From: Pseudomonadota bacterium
GTDB lineage: Bacteria; Pseudomonadota; Gammaproteobacteria; Eutrophobiales; Eutrophobiaceae
Length of the DNA stretch: 64,000 bases
Reading direction: 5' to 3'
Assembly: GCA_013112535.1 (NCBI GenBank)
Contig: JABFGI010000010.1
Location: 25,115-89,114, forward strand
Shown: piece after piece, positions 10,737 to 19,341 of the stretch
How the letters are laid out: each line of letters opens with the position of its first letter
Numbering within the stretch: position 1 is the first letter of the stretch
Translations under genes and position numbers: made by a program
Notes under the pieces: generated by a model
Databases searched by the model: none
What the model was told of the DNA's origin: nothing
What the model saw: the letters and a program-made list of their open reading frames with translations, nothing else

Positions 10737-11786
10737 TTAGGCGATACAGGCTGTTGCCAGTGCATTTTTCCCCGTTAATAACATCGCATCACCATAACTG
10801 TAAAAGCGATACTTTTCTTCAATTGCATGTTGATAAGCGTTCATTACATTATCTTGTCCGGCAAATGCACAAACTAACATTAATAAGGTTGATTCTGATA
10901 AGTGAAAATTTGTCAGCATCATATCGACAACATTAAATTTAAAGCCGGGATAAATAAAAATATCAGTATCACCTTCAAAACTGGTTAACACACCACCTCT
11001 TGCTGCTGTTTCCAGACTTCTTACCACGGTTGTTCCAACAGCTAAAACACGACCGCCATTATTCTTCGTTTCATGAATTTTTTTCACAACATCCGCGGGT
11101 ACTCGTGCATATTCACTATGCATTTTATGCTCGGCAATATCATCAACACGAACAGGTTGAAATGTTCCCGCACCAACATGCAAGGTTAACTTCGCATTAT
11201 CTATCCCCTTGTTTTTTAACTCATCCAGTATTTGCGTCGTAAAGTGTAATCCTGCCGTTGGTGCCGCAACCGCACCGGGCTTTTCGGAAAAAACAGTTTG
11301 ATAACGTTCTTTATCCTTACCTTCATCATCCCTATCAATATAAGGCGGTAATGGCATATGACCGAGACGATCAACTAAATCAGTTATTTGTTCTTCACCT
11401 TCATAGCTGAGCAAGAACATATCACCGTTTCGCCCCAACACTTCAAAATTCGTATTCTCATCCAGCAATAATAATGTCCCCGGCTTCGGCGTTTTGCTGG
11501 CTCGAAGCTGAACCATTAAGGTCTTCTCGTCCCGAATCCGTTCAAGCATGATTTCAACTTTTCCGCCGGTTTCTTTTTGTGCAAATAATCGCGCAGGAAT
11601 GACACGCGTATCGTTTAAAACGATTAAATCTCCCGGTTTTAGATAATCAGCAAATTGCTTAAATGAGGAGTCTGTTATCTGCCCTTCAGGCTGAAGACAC
11701 AACAGACGACTTCTATCACGATCCGCAGTTGGATACTGCGCTATCAGCTCTTCAGGGAGGTCATAAGAAAAATCACTGGTTTTCAT
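10737..11786 (-). CDS. queA: S-adenosylmethionine:tRNA ribosyltransferase-isomerase
   Basis: Builds epoxyqueuosine from preQ1-modified tRNA and SAM. 349 residues, typical length. The N-terminus [14 protein letters not shown], the internal [11 protein letters not shown] and the C-terminal [15 protein letters not shown] are family signatures. First gene of the queA-tgt-...-secDF run; it reads away from tRNA-Leu, so its promoter must overlap or lie close to the tRNA promoter region. Confidence 0.97.
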   Translation of the reverse strand: MKTSDFSYDLPEELIAQYPTADRDRSRLLCLQPEGQITDSSFKQFADYLKPGDLIVLNDTRVIPARLFAQKETGGKVEIMLERIRDEKTLMVQLRASKTPKPGTLLLLDENTNFEVLGRNGDMFLLSYEGEEQITDLVDRLGHMPLPPYIDRDDEGKDKERYQTVFSEKPGAVAAPTAGLHFTTQILDELKNKGIDNAKLTLHVGAGTFQPVRVDDIAEHKMHSEYARVPADVVKKIHETKNNGGRVLAVGTTVVRSLETAARGGVLTSFEGDTDIFIYPGFKFNVVDMMLTNFHLSESTLLMLVCAFAGQDNVMNAYQHAIEEKYRFYSYGDAMLLTGKNALATACIA

Positions 11787-11840
11787 GGCGCGCGATGTTA
11801 GCAGAAATAAGTCAACGTAGTTTAATAATAGAGGCTAATA

Positions 11841-11868
11841 TTGACCTTGTGCTGGCATTCCTTATACT
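11841..11868 (+). promoter_or_regulatory. Promoter of tRNA-Leu
   Basis: A -35 TTGACC (11841-11846) and a -10 TATACT (11863-11868) are separated by 16 bases, followed by a GC-rich discriminator (GCCGCC), the usual sign of growth-rate/stringent control of stable RNA genes. The predicted start is about 13 bases before the mature tRNA. Confidence 0.7.
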
Positions 11869-11888
11869 TGCCGCCTGCTTTTCTCATG

Positions 11889-11973
11889 GCCGGGGTGGCG
11901 GAATTGGTAGACGCGCCGGATTCAAAATCCGGTTTCTTCGGAAGTGCGAGTTCGATTCTCGCCCTCGGCACCA
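11889..11973 (+). tRNA. tRNA-Leu (anticodon CAA)
   Basis: 85 bases including an encoded CCA. The acceptor stem GCCGGGG pairs with CCTCGGC with one G-T pair. The anticodon stem CCGGA/TCCGG encloses loop TTCAAAA, giving anticodon CAA (reads UUG). A short variable arm pairs around TTCG, and the T arm is GCGAG-TTCGATT-CTCGC. This is a class II tRNA as expected for leucine. Confidence 0.97.
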
Positions 11974-12115
11974 TATTTTACTTATTATTATCTAACGAAT
12001 AAGAATTTTGTTGTATTAATTTAGCAAAACTTGAAAACTTAGATAATAAGAAATTCAACACAGAACCATCATCAGTAATAACAGGAAATGTGAACGTCCT
12101 ATTTCTAAATATGAA

Positions 12116-12277
12116 TTACTTTGAAGTGTGCGCCTCGTTTATAACTCGTAATTGCCTATCCGTAGCCTTTTTCAGGACGTCAGAGTACACACGCTTTTTC
12201 TCTCTTGAGGAAGCGGTACGAATAAAATCAGAAAACAACGTAGATTTTCCTTTTTTTGTCTTAAAAAATGTAAGCAT
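12116..12277 (-). CDS. 53-residue basic protein downstream of zeta toxin, possible partner
   Basis: Found by reading the minus strand after the zeta-type gene. ATG at 12277 is 9 bases after the toxin stop, with an AGAG ribosome-binding stretch overlapping the toxin end; the frame runs 53 codons to TAA. The peptide starts MLTFFKTKKGKS and contains FSDFIRTASSREKKRVYSDV, strongly charged and helix-forming, not random-looking. The tight spacing and shared strand argue for co-translation with the toxin. It could be an antitoxin, a regulator or an accessory protein; antitoxins of zeta toxins usually sit upstream or are fused, so the role is inferred only. A weak opposite-strand frame covers the same bases. 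Confidence 0.6.
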   Translation of the reverse strand: MLTFFKTKKGKSTLFSDFIRTASSREKKRVYSDVLKKATDRQLRVINEAHTSK

Positions 12278-12286
12278 AGTTTTACT

Positions 12287-13009
12287 CTAGTTCAATCCTA
12301 GCATAAGCTCAAGGTCGGCAGGAGTGTATTTCTCCGGTATATGGTTGTCAATTTTATCAACTCCCGCCTTATAAAACTTATGACTGTTATCTGTATTCTT
12401 CATCAATAAATCAACCTTTAATTTCGATCCAAATTCAACTTTCAACAAGTTGACCACATTTCTTGCAGCAAAATATTGTTCGATAAAATGTTCCGGTCGA
12501 ATACGCCTCCCTTCCACTATTTCACGACTAGTCACAAATTCCCACGCCAGTTTCGGCTCCTGATAAACATACAGGATTTGTACCACCCGTCCCTTTTTTA
12601 AGGATCGTGAAATATTCTGTTTTGCTTTCTCATAATGACTTAGCGTCCCATCAAGCAAAAAACTTTGATTTTTTTTCAGAGCCAGATCATGAATTTTCTC
12701 AACCAGTACTGAAACACCATTCTGGAATAGCCAGGAATTTCCTCCCAAATAACCTGGGAACTCTTGCCTCAAATCATCGGGATCAATACGCAATATCTCT
12801 ACACCTTCCTCTTCAACCCTAGCTAACAATTCAATCGATGCTTCTGTTTTACCTGCACCTGGCGATCCTGCCATAAATACTGAAACAGGTTCATCTTCAG
12901 GTATAAAACGAGAAGTATCCGTCAACTTTTCAGCAATGGCTTTTTTATTTGCCCTGGCAAAAGCTAGTGCATCTTCTTCTATCTTTTTATCTTCAGATGA
13001 TAATTCCAT
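12287..13009 (-). CDS. Zeta-type toxin (UDP-GlcNAc kinase family P-loop protein)
   Basis: 240 residues. Walker A GSPGAGKTE at about 48-56, RIDPDDLRQEFPGY (substrate-binding Asp region, about 75-88) and FLLDGTLSH follow the zeta-toxin layout. Family members phosphorylate UDP-N-acetylglucosamine or related sugars and poison cell-wall synthesis. The N-terminal 40 residues are helical and charged and may serve as a built-in inhibitory domain as in chromosomal EzeT-like proteins. No upstream epsilon-type antitoxin; instead a 53-codon gene follows 9 bases downstream. Confidence 0.8.
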   Translation of the reverse strand: MELSSEDKKIEEDALAFARANKKAIAEKLTDTSRFIPEDEPVSVFMAGSPGAGKTEASIELLARVEEEGVEILRIDPDDLRQEFPGYLGGNSWLFQNGVSVLVEKIHDLALKKNQSFLLDGTLSHYEKAKQNISRSLKKGRVVQILYVYQEPKLAWEFVTSREIVEGRRIRPEHFIEQYFAARNVVNLLKVEFGSKLKVDLLMKNTDNSHKFYKAGVDKIDNHIPEKYTPADLELMLGLN

Positions 13010-13084
13010 ATTTGTATCTTTGTTAAGCTCTCCTTAATTCTATTCGGTTTAGCAAACTCTAAACTCTTTCTATAACTCAGGTAT

Positions 13085-13834
13085 TTAATCTTTGTAAATC
13101 TTGCCGCCGATTCCTTTAATTAATTTTTCTATTAACTCTGTCTGCTGTAACAGCAGTTCTTTATTTGTCGAACGTAATACAATATTCACACCTAATTTGC
13201 CATGTTTGAAATAAGGGTAACTTCCGATACTGACTGCTTCGCATTCATTTTGAATATTTGTCATACCTTCAGCTAACTTGCTTTCGGTTAAGTTAGTACA
13301 AACGCTTGCAGTTAATATGGGCGGACCGCCAACAAGTCGATCAGTCAAACTATCGAACATGGCTTGCATAATTTTTGGCACGCCGGCTAAAACAAATACA
13401 TTATTAATCTGGAAAGCAGGCGCGCCACTAACGGGGTTATCAATTAATGAAGCGCCTTCCGGTATGTCAGCCATTTTTAAACGCGCTTCAGTCAGGGTGC
13501 CTGGTTCATAGTAACGTTCCATAATCGCTACAGCCTCAGAATTGCGAAGCATCTTCACATTGAAGGCTTTAGCGATTGATGCTGCCGTAATATCGTCGTG
13601 TGTCGGGCCAATTCCGCCAGTGGTAAATACATAATCATAATTACCAGAATAGTGTTTTACTTTATCGATAATGGTTACTTCTACATCAGGAATGATAATA
13701 ACTTCTACGAGAATAATACCCAGCTTTTCAAGATTCTTACCTATATAGGAAATATTGAGATCCTGAGTTCTACCGGATAATATTTCATTTCCGATGATAA
13801 TAACTGCGGCTTTTTTTGAATTTTTTTTGTTCAT
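13085..13834 (-). CDS. CinA-like molybdopterin-binding domain protein
   Basis: 249 residues with the MoaB/MogA fold found at the N-terminus of CinA: VIIIGNEILSGRTQD (about 11-25), TTGGIGPTHDD (about 72-82) and GVP near 152-154 are present. The C-terminal nicotinamide-nucleotide deamidase half of full CinA is missing, which is the normal form of the stand-alone paralogue in proteobacteria. Function of this short form is not settled. Single gene, divergent from the cytochrome c gene. Confidence 0.85.
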   Translation of the reverse strand: MNKKNSKKAAVIIIGNEILSGRTQDLNISYIGKNLEKLGIILVEVIIIPDVEVTIIDKVKHYSGNYDYVFTTGGIGPTHDDITAASIAKAFNVKMLRNSEAVAIMERYYEPGTLTEARLKMADIPEGASLIDNPVSGAPAFQINNVFVLAGVPKIMQAMFDSLTDRLVGGPPILTASVCTNLTESKLAEGMTNIQNECEAVSIGSYPYFKHGKLGVNIVLRSTNKELLLQQTELIEKLIKGIGGKIYKD

Positions 13835-13959
13835 GCCTATCTAAAACTCAGAATCGGGAAATAAGTGCGACATTTTGCCATATTGTTTACATAAAATATT
13901 TATGTATTCTACTGTGCAAAATAATAATAATTAAATTAAGAAATTAAAGAGGTACATTT

Positions 13960-14361
13960 ATGAATAAATTCATTAAATCTACTGCTATCAGTCTAATGGC
14001 AGTCATGATGTCATTTGCTGCTTATGCAGAAGATAAACCCTATCAAGTGGTTGATGGAAAAATTAGCGCTAATGCTGTTGAAGGCTGGAAAACATACAAT
14101 GGCGGCGGTTGTGGTGCTTGCCATGGTAAAGGTGGTATTGGTGCCGTCGGACCTAATCTTGGTAATAGTGTGACACAAAAATTATCCAAGAAAGAATTCG
14201 TTAATATTGTTACCAACGGTAAATCAGGCACGTTGATGCGTCCAAACAAGACCAATAAACGCGTCATGGATAATATGGATAATCTATATGCCTATCTTGT
14301 GGCTCGTGGTGATGATGTGCTTGGACCAGGAAATTTAATCAAACTCCCTTTAGGTAAGTAA
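13960..14361 (+). CDS. Periplasmic class I cytochrome c
   Basis: 133 residues with a clear Sec signal peptide (cut after AYA, about residue 23). One haem site, CGACH (Cys51-His55), and a likely axial Met93 in the segment GTLMRPN. The C-terminal pattern DNLYAYLVARGDDVLGPG resembles the cytochromes that take electrons from PQQ alcohol/methanol dehydrogenases (XoxG/PedF type), but no dehydrogenase is nearby. An AGAGG ribosome site lies 7 bases before the ATG. A strong terminator follows at 14436. Confidence 0.85.
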   Translation: MNKFIKSTAISLMAVMMSFAAYAEDKPYQVVDGKISANAVEGWKTYNGGGCGACHGKGGIGAVGPNLGNSVTQKLSKKEFVNIVTNGKSGTLMRPNKTNKRVMDNMDNLYAYLVARGDDVLGPGNLIKLPLGK

Positions 14362-14435
14362 AGTTGTATAAATAACAGCTTCAATGTTACATATCAAAAA
14401 AAAATTAACTCCAAACAATTGATTTTTGATGTAAC

Positions 14436-14474
14436 AACCAGCTGTATCCATGACAGATACAGCTGGTTTTTTTT
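14436..14474 (+). terminator. Rho-independent terminator after cytochrome c
   Basis: Perfect 13-base stem (14436-14448 with 14456-14468), 7-base loop, then a run of eight T in which the stem end merges. Ends only about 24 bases before the regB start, so regBA needs either read-through or a promoter overlapping the terminator. Confidence 0.92.
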
Positions 14475-14498
14475 CAAGTTTTTTTTTACTCTGTCAAA

Positions 14499-15743
14499 AT
14501 GATCGAAAACTTTAGATACCTGCTGTTAATAAGATTATTTAGTCTGACAGGAATTATTATCGTTTTTGTCTATTTAAACTTTTTTACGACAGCCTCTCTA
14601 CCATTAATACCGATCTGTATTATCATTTTTGTCACATTGCTCATTACTTTCTGGTCGTGGCTTAAATTAAAAAAACAAAACAACGTTTCCAGGAAAACAT
14701 TTTTCACTCAGCTCCTGTTCGATATAGTCTATTTGTCATTATTAGTTTATTACTCCGGAGGTTCGGCTAATCCTTTAATATCTTTATTCGTTATTCCGGT
14801 AATTTTTTCAGCAGCAAGTTTACCGTTACGATATACATGGTCATTGACTTTTCTAACGATCACAAATTATACAATACTGATGTTCTTTCAAGTACCGTTA
14901 AGCAATCATCATCATGAAGAAACCCTTGACCTACACTTATGGGGAATGTGGTACGGCTTCATTCTAAGTGTTTTACTGATTGCATATTTTGTTTCTCGTA
15001 TTTCATCAAATCTACGTGAACATCAACAATTACTAGCCGAGGTACGCGAAGCATCACTACGAGACGAACAAATTATTGCTCTGGGAACTTTGGCAGCTAA
15101 TACAGCACATGAACTTGGCACGCCACTATCAACCATCGCCATACTAACCACTGAAATAGAACGTGAATATTCAAAAAAGGACAGTGAACTTGCCAATGAC
15201 CTGACTTTATTAAAAAGTCAGATTACACGATGTAAATCGATTATTTCTAATATGGCAAAAGATGCGGGTGAATTACAGGCTGACACGGGTAAAAAATTAC
15301 CATTAAAAAACTATCTGCTAGAACTTATTGATGAATGGGAAAGCGGGCTTAGTGAAATAGATGTCGTTAAACAATTTAACGATTCTACTTCTCCAGACAT
15401 TGTTATCGATCGTAGTTTAACTTATGCGTTAACCAATATTTTAATAAATAGTGCGCAAGCTTCGCCGACAAAGATAATCATTGAATCTGTTTGGGATGAC
15501 AATGAACTGTCTATTACTATAAAAGATAATGGCCATGGAATTGATAAAAGTGTATTGGCGCATGTAGGAAACAGCATTGTTTCCGGTAGTGGTATCGAAA
15601 AAGGCATGGGTATTGGTCTTTTTCTGTCAAAAACAACCATTGAACGTTTCGGTGGAACACTGGTAATTGATAGTGGAAAACAAGGCACTATCATTAATAT
15701 CACTATTCCTCTCTCTTTCCTTTTGGCTGACACAAAAGCATGA
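14499..15743 (+). CDS. regB: Redox-sensing histidine kinase of the RegB/PrrB/ActS family
   Basis: 414 residues: about six membrane helices (10-170), then kinase domains. H-box ALGTLAANTAHELGTPL with phosphorylated His204; ATP-binding motifs NILINSAQASP, DNGHGID and GMGIGLFLS. Two RegB hallmarks are visible: the quinone-binding-type motif GGSANP (87-92) between helices, and a cysteine (Cys245) 41 residues after the His, at the place of the redox-active cysteine of Rhodobacter RegB. It therefore probably reads the quinone pool/redox state and phosphorylates the downstream RegA. Overlaps regA by 4 bases (ATGA). Confidence 0.9.
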   Translation: MIENFRYLLLIRLFSLTGIIIVFVYLNFFTTASLPLIPICIIIFVTLLITFWSWLKLKKQNNVSRKTFFTQLLFDIVYLSLLVYYSGGSANPLISLFVIPVIFSAASLPLRYTWSLTFLTITNYTILMFFQVPLSNHHHEETLDLHLWGMWYGFILSVLLIAYFVSRISSNLREHQQLLAEVREASLRDEQIIALGTLAANTAHELGTPLSTIAILTTEIEREYSKKDSELANDLTLLKSQITRCKSIISNMAKDAGELQADTGKKLPLKNYLLELIDEWESGLSEIDVVKQFNDSTSPDIVIDRSLTYALTNILINSAQASPTKIIIESVWDDNELSITIKDNGHGIDKSVLAHVGNSIVSGSGIEKGMGIGLFLSKTTIERFGGTLVIDSGKQGTIINITIPLSFLLADTKA

Positions 15744-16270
15744 ATTTACTATTAGTAGACGATGATACTACATTACGCAAAGTGCTATCAAAAGCACTGA
15801 CGAAACGTGGCTATCACGTTAGTGCAGCTGCTAATGTCATTGAAGCAGAATCTATGGCGACTGAAAATAGTTTTGAATTTGCTATTGTCGACTTGAATAT
15901 GCCGGGTGACTCCGGCTTAACATTGATCCCTAAACTTTGCCTTATTAACCCTAACATCCGTATTGTTGTTGTCACTGGTTATGCCAGTATTAATACAGCA
16001 GTAGAAGCGATAAAGCTTGGCGCTATTAATTATCTAACCAAGCCTGCTGACACGGATGAAATTATTGAAATGTTTAATAAAGGTAAAGAAGACGTTTTAA
16101 ATAATGCAAAACCATTATCCCAGGTAGAATGGGATCATATTCAGGAAGTACTTAATGCATGCGATGGCAATGTTTCTGCTGCAGCAAAAAAGTTAGGTAT
16201 GCACAGACGGACTTTACAAAGAAAATTAAAAAAGAAACCCGGGACAGATACAACTTCAACTGAAGATTAA
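15740..16270 (+). CDS. regA: Response regulator of the RegA/PrrA/ActR family
   Basis: 176 residues: receiver domain (acid pocket VDDD at 6-9, phospho-Asp51 in IVDLNMPGDSG, Lys near 103) and a C-terminal Fis-like helix-turn-helix (about 135-165, NVSAAAKKLGMHRRTLQRKL) that is diagnostic of RegA. Global activator of respiration, carbon and redox genes in relatives. Coupled to regB by a 4-base overlap. Ends 5 bases before the convergent double-receiver gene. Confidence 0.93.
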   Translation: MNLLLVDDDTTLRKVLSKALTKRGYHVSAAANVIEAESMATENSFEFAIVDLNMPGDSGLTLIPKLCLINPNIRIVVVTGYASINTAVEAIKLGAINYLTKPADTDEIIEMFNKGKEDVLNNAKPLSQVEWDHIQEVLNACDGNVSAAAKKLGMHRRTLQRKLKKKPGTDTTSTED

Positions 16271-16275
16271 AAACA

Positions 16276-17070
16276 TCACGCTGCCATCACTGATTCAATC
16301 ATCGCCTTAACCGTTCTTGGCTCAAATGGTTTATCACAAATTGCGGATACACCCGATCTTTCAACCGCAGCCAGTTTGCTGCCATATTCTTCCGTGGTCA
16401 CCATCATGATTGGCACCGTAGGCTGATGACTTTTACTCCGAACATATTCAATTAATTCCTTACCACTCACTATTGGCATATTGTAATCGGTAATTATTAA
16501 ATCGAAATATTCTTTATCGATAATCGGGATCGCTTCAGCACCATCACTTGCCTGCATGAAACGTTCAACACCCATTTTACCTAAAGTTCTCATGATCTGG
16601 TTTCTGGCAAACCGACTATCATCAACAACTAAAACATGCATGTTTTCCGAATTAAAGTTTTCTATATCCAGTTCATCAGGTTCCAGATATTCAAAAGTTG
16701 TATATAAAGCCTGTTTTAATTGTTTTGTTGAAAACGGTTTGGGTAATACAGCAGTGGCACCTGCTTGTTTAATAGGATCCAGTTTTTCAAATGACGTTTC
16801 TGTTGAAATCAACATAAAAACCAGTTCTTCAAATTTTTCCTGTTCACGCAACTTGTGAACAAGATCTGTGCTGCTCATATCGGGTAAATACAAGTTCGCC
16901 ATAACCAAATCCGGCGTATCTTTTTCCAACACAGTTAGAACTTCAGCGCCGTTTTTCACGACATCAAATTTCGTTATGCCCAATTCTTTAAATTGGTTAA
17001 TTATTATCTTTGATTGTGTAGAAGAAGATTCAGCCAATAAGATGTACAAATCTTCAATTCGGTAATCCAT
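16276..17070 (-). CDS. Tandem receiver-domain protein (REC-REC)
   Basis: 264 residues made only of two CheY-like domains (about 7-128 and 144-262) with no output domain. The second is intact: VVDDS acid pocket, Asp195 in IITDYNMP, Thr in MVTTE, Lys in CDKPF. The first lacks the phospho-acceptor: the site reads MANLYLP with Asn59 in place of Asp, and its acid pocket is AESS, though Lys111 remains. The first domain is thus probably a pseudo-receiver for dimerisation or protein docking. No cognate kinase next to it. Confidence 0.85.
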   Translation of the reverse strand: MDYRIEDLYILLAESSSTQSKIIINQFKELGITKFDVVKNGAEVLTVLEKDTPDLVMANLYLPDMSSTDLVHKLREQEKFEELVFMLISTETSFEKLDPIKQAGATAVLPKPFSTKQLKQALYTTFEYLEPDELDIENFNSENMHVLVVDDSRFARNQIMRTLGKMGVERFMQASDGAEAIPIIDKEYFDLIITDYNMPIVSGKELIEYVRSKSHQPTVPIMMVTTEEYGSKLAAVERSGVSAICDKPFEPRTVKAMIESVMAA

Positions 17071-17212
17071 ATCAAGCTCCTGATTTCAGGTAATGTTGAT
17101 GCATTAACACCCACGCGTTCCAATATCATCGACTCACAGATAGATATCTTGAATTAAATTTGGTTTTATCGAGGTCTTATCAACAGATCCTGATCAAGAT
17201 ATGCCAGACATT

Positions 17213-17238
17213 AAAAAAGGAGGCTATGCCTCCTTTTT
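17213..17238 (-). terminator. Terminator downstream of panD
   Basis: Stem of 11 bases (17214-17224 with 17228-17238) around a 3-base loop, GGAGGC/GCCTCC core flanked by A and T runs, so it can work in both directions. It closes the panBCD/folK/pcnB transcript. Confidence 0.9.
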
Positions 17239-17270
17239 AGATTTGATATGTGTGAAAGGTAAACGGGATA

Positions 17271-17651
17271 TCAGGCAGCTTGAACAGGAATACTATCCTT
17301 AATTCGAGTGATATTGTTTTCTTCATCCAGATAAATCAATGTCGGCTTAAACTGACTCACCTCGTTTTCATTGATTCGACCATAAGCGCATATAATAACG
17401 CGATCACCGGGATTCGCCTTGTGCGCCGCGGCACCATTAACAGAGATGATTCGCGATTGATCTTCAGCACGAATAGCATAAGTAGTGAAACGCTCTCCAT
17501 TTGTAATATTATAAATATCGATTTGTTCGTATTCATGAATACCTGCTTTATCCAGCAGTTCACCATCGATGGCACAAGAACCATCGTATTCGAGTTCAGA
17601 ATGCGTAACGCATGCCTGATGAAATTTTGCCTTTAATACTGTTATTTCCAT
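17271..17651 (-). CDS. panD: Aspartate 1-decarboxylase proenzyme
   Basis: Makes beta-alanine for pantothenate. The 126 residues from the ATG at 17651 match known PanD in register, including the self-cleavage pair Gly24-Ser25 in YDGSCAID that creates the pyruvoyl group, the catalytic Tyr in [11 protein letters not shown], and SVNGAAAH. A longer in-frame start exists at 17708 but would add 19 residues without homology and overlap panC, so I choose 17651. Confidence 0.96.
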   Translation of the reverse strand: MEITVLKAKFHQACVTHSELEYDGSCAIDGELLDKAGIHEYEQIDIYNITNGERFTTYAIRAEDQSRIISVNGAAAHKANPGDRVIICAYGRINENEVSQFKPTLIYLDEENNITRIKDSIPVQAA

Positions 17652-17704
17652 TGTAATTATTTCATTTGGATTAAAAGTGGATATTACCTGACATCGAGCA
17701 GGGG

Positions 17705-18553
17705 TCAATCATAGGTTTGCACCGCAACATTGTCAATTAAGCGTGCCTTTCCTAACCAGGCAGCAGCGATTATGACTAATTCCCGCTCAATTGGTGATTT
17801 TAACGTCTCCGAATCACATATCTTTAAGTATTCCGGCCTGAATCCGGCCTGTTTTAGTGAAAAAATGGCTTCTTTTTCAAGTTTTTCGTAGTTTTTTGCA
17901 CCTTTTTCAATATTTAACGCTATTTCATTGAGTATTTTATAAAGCAAAGGAGCCTGTTCTCGTTCACTCTCACTTAAATATTGATTGCGCGAACTCATGG
18001 CCAAACCATCTTCTTCTCTCATCGTCTCTGAACCGATGATTTCTATTGGCAAACACAAATTCTTAACCAAATTATGAATTACTAATAACTGCTGATAATC
18101 CTTTTTGCCAAAAATGGCGATATCCGGCTGCACAATATTGAATAATTTGGTCACCACAGTGGCGACGCCCTTAAAATGACCCGGCCGAAATTGCCCACAA
18201 TAAATCGCATCGAGCTCAGGAACCGTTACCTCAGTCGTCACATTGTTTGCTTCAGGGTAGATTTCATTACTATCAGGCGTAAAAACCAAATCGACATTTA
18301 ACAGATCTAACTGTTTTAAATCGGCATCGACTGTTCGCGGGTAACTGTCAAAATCTTCACCCTCTACAAATTGTGTTGGATTAACAAAGATAGTTACAAC
18401 AACGAAATCAGCACGTTCCTGTACTTGCTTTACTAAAGATAAATGACCATCGTGTAAATTACCCATAGTAGGAACCAGGGCAATTGTTTTTTCTGAACGT
18501 CGAACATCCGCAAGTTGCTCGCGCAAACGTTTAATTTTTGAAACTTGCTGCAT
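17705..18553 (-). CDS. panC: Pantothenate synthetase
   Basis: ATP-dependent joining of pantoate and beta-alanine. 282 residues. [13 protein letters not shown] (the HxGH-type ATP motif, about 29-41), [19 protein letters not shown] and MSSRNQYLS (KMSK-like) are all present. Shares one base with panB (TAATG), so translation is coupled; panD follows. Confidence 0.98.
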   Translation of the reverse strand: MQQVSKIKRLREQLADVRRSEKTIALVPTMGNLHDGHLSLVKQVQERADFVVVTIFVNPTQFVEGEDFDSYPRTVDADLKQLDLLNVDLVFTPDSNEIYPEANNVTTEVTVPELDAIYCGQFRPGHFKGVATVVTKLFNIVQPDIAIFGKKDYQQLLVIHNLVKNLCLPIEIIGSETMREEDGLAMSSRNQYLSESEREQAPLLYKILNEIALNIEKGAKNYEKLEKEAIFSLKQAGFRPEYLKICDSETLKSPIERELVIIAAAWLGKARLIDNVAVQTYD

Positions 18554-19341
18554 TATTCGAATGAATGTTCTGGTAAAGGAAACGTTTTGTTTTTAACTTC
18601 GTCAACATAAGCTTTAATCGCATTAGCAATTGATTCCTGATCGATAAGAAAATTTTTACAAAATTTTAATTTTTTATCGGTCAAACCCAACATATCGTAA
18701 ACAACTAGCACCTGTGCATCACAATCAACACCGGCACCTATACCAATGACGGGGATATCCAGAGACTGCGTAACGTCAGCGGCTAGTTTTGAAGGGATAC
18801 ATTCAAGCACCAAACAAACTGCACCGGCTTTTTGTAAAGCCAGAGCGTCTTGCTTTAACTGCTTTGCTGCTTCTTCTGTTTTTGCCTGCACTTGAAAATT
18901 ACTTATTGATTGAGGAGTTAAACCAAGATGCCCACAAACAGAAATATTATTTTGACTTATTAGTGCTACTGTTTCACAAATTTCTTTACCACCTTCAAGT
19001 TTAACAACTTCAGCGCCGCCTTCATTAACCAGGCGCTTTGCATTACTCAATCCCGTTTCAGGAGAAGTGTAACTGTTTACCGGCATATCACTGATTACAA
19101 GAGCACGTTGACATGCGCCACTAACAAGGCGCGTATGATAAATCATATCGGTCATACTAACGTTTAACGTAGTTTCTTCTCCATGCAACACCATACCCAG
19201 CGAATCACCAACTAATAACACATCTACACCCGCCGTATCCTGTAACTTGGCATAACTGGCATCATAGGAAGTCAAGCAGGCGATTTTTTCGCCTGATATT
19301 TTCATTTGTTTTAGTGTATTAACTGTAATTTTTTCAGTCAT
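18553..19341 (-). CDS. panB: 3-methyl-2-oxobutanoate hydroxymethyltransferase
   Basis: First committed step of pantothenate synthesis (ketopantoate from alpha-ketoisovalerate and methylene-THF). 262 residues. Metal site in LLVGDSLGMVLHG (Asp near 46), the substrate region VKLEGG, the catalytic GHLGLTPQS, and IGIGAG are present. Overlaps the kinase gene upstream by 4 bases. Confidence 0.98.
   Translation of the reverse strand: MTEKITVNTLKQMKISGEKIACLTSYDASYAKLQDTAGVDVLLVGDSLGMVLHGEETTLNVSMTDMIYHTRLVSGACQRALVISDMPVNSYTSPETGLSNAKRLVNEGGAEVVKLEGGKEICETVALISQNNISVCGHLGLTPQSISNFQVQAKTEEAAKQLKQDALALQKAGAVCLVLECIPSKLAADVTQSLDIPVIGIGAGVDCDAQVLVVYDMLGLTDKKLKFCKNFLIDQESIANAIKAYVDEVKNKTFPLPEHSFE

Noticed and set aside
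12090..12290. 66-codon plus-strand frame opposite the small gene behind the zeta toxin
   Set aside because: It is the antisense of the 53-codon minus-strand frame, has no ribosome site, and its residues do not look like a protein; the minus-strand frame has a coupled start and plausible composition.
17652..17708. Longer N-terminus for panD
   Set aside because: The extra 19 residues have no PanD counterpart and overlap panC; the cleavage pair falls at Gly24-Ser25 only with the shorter start.
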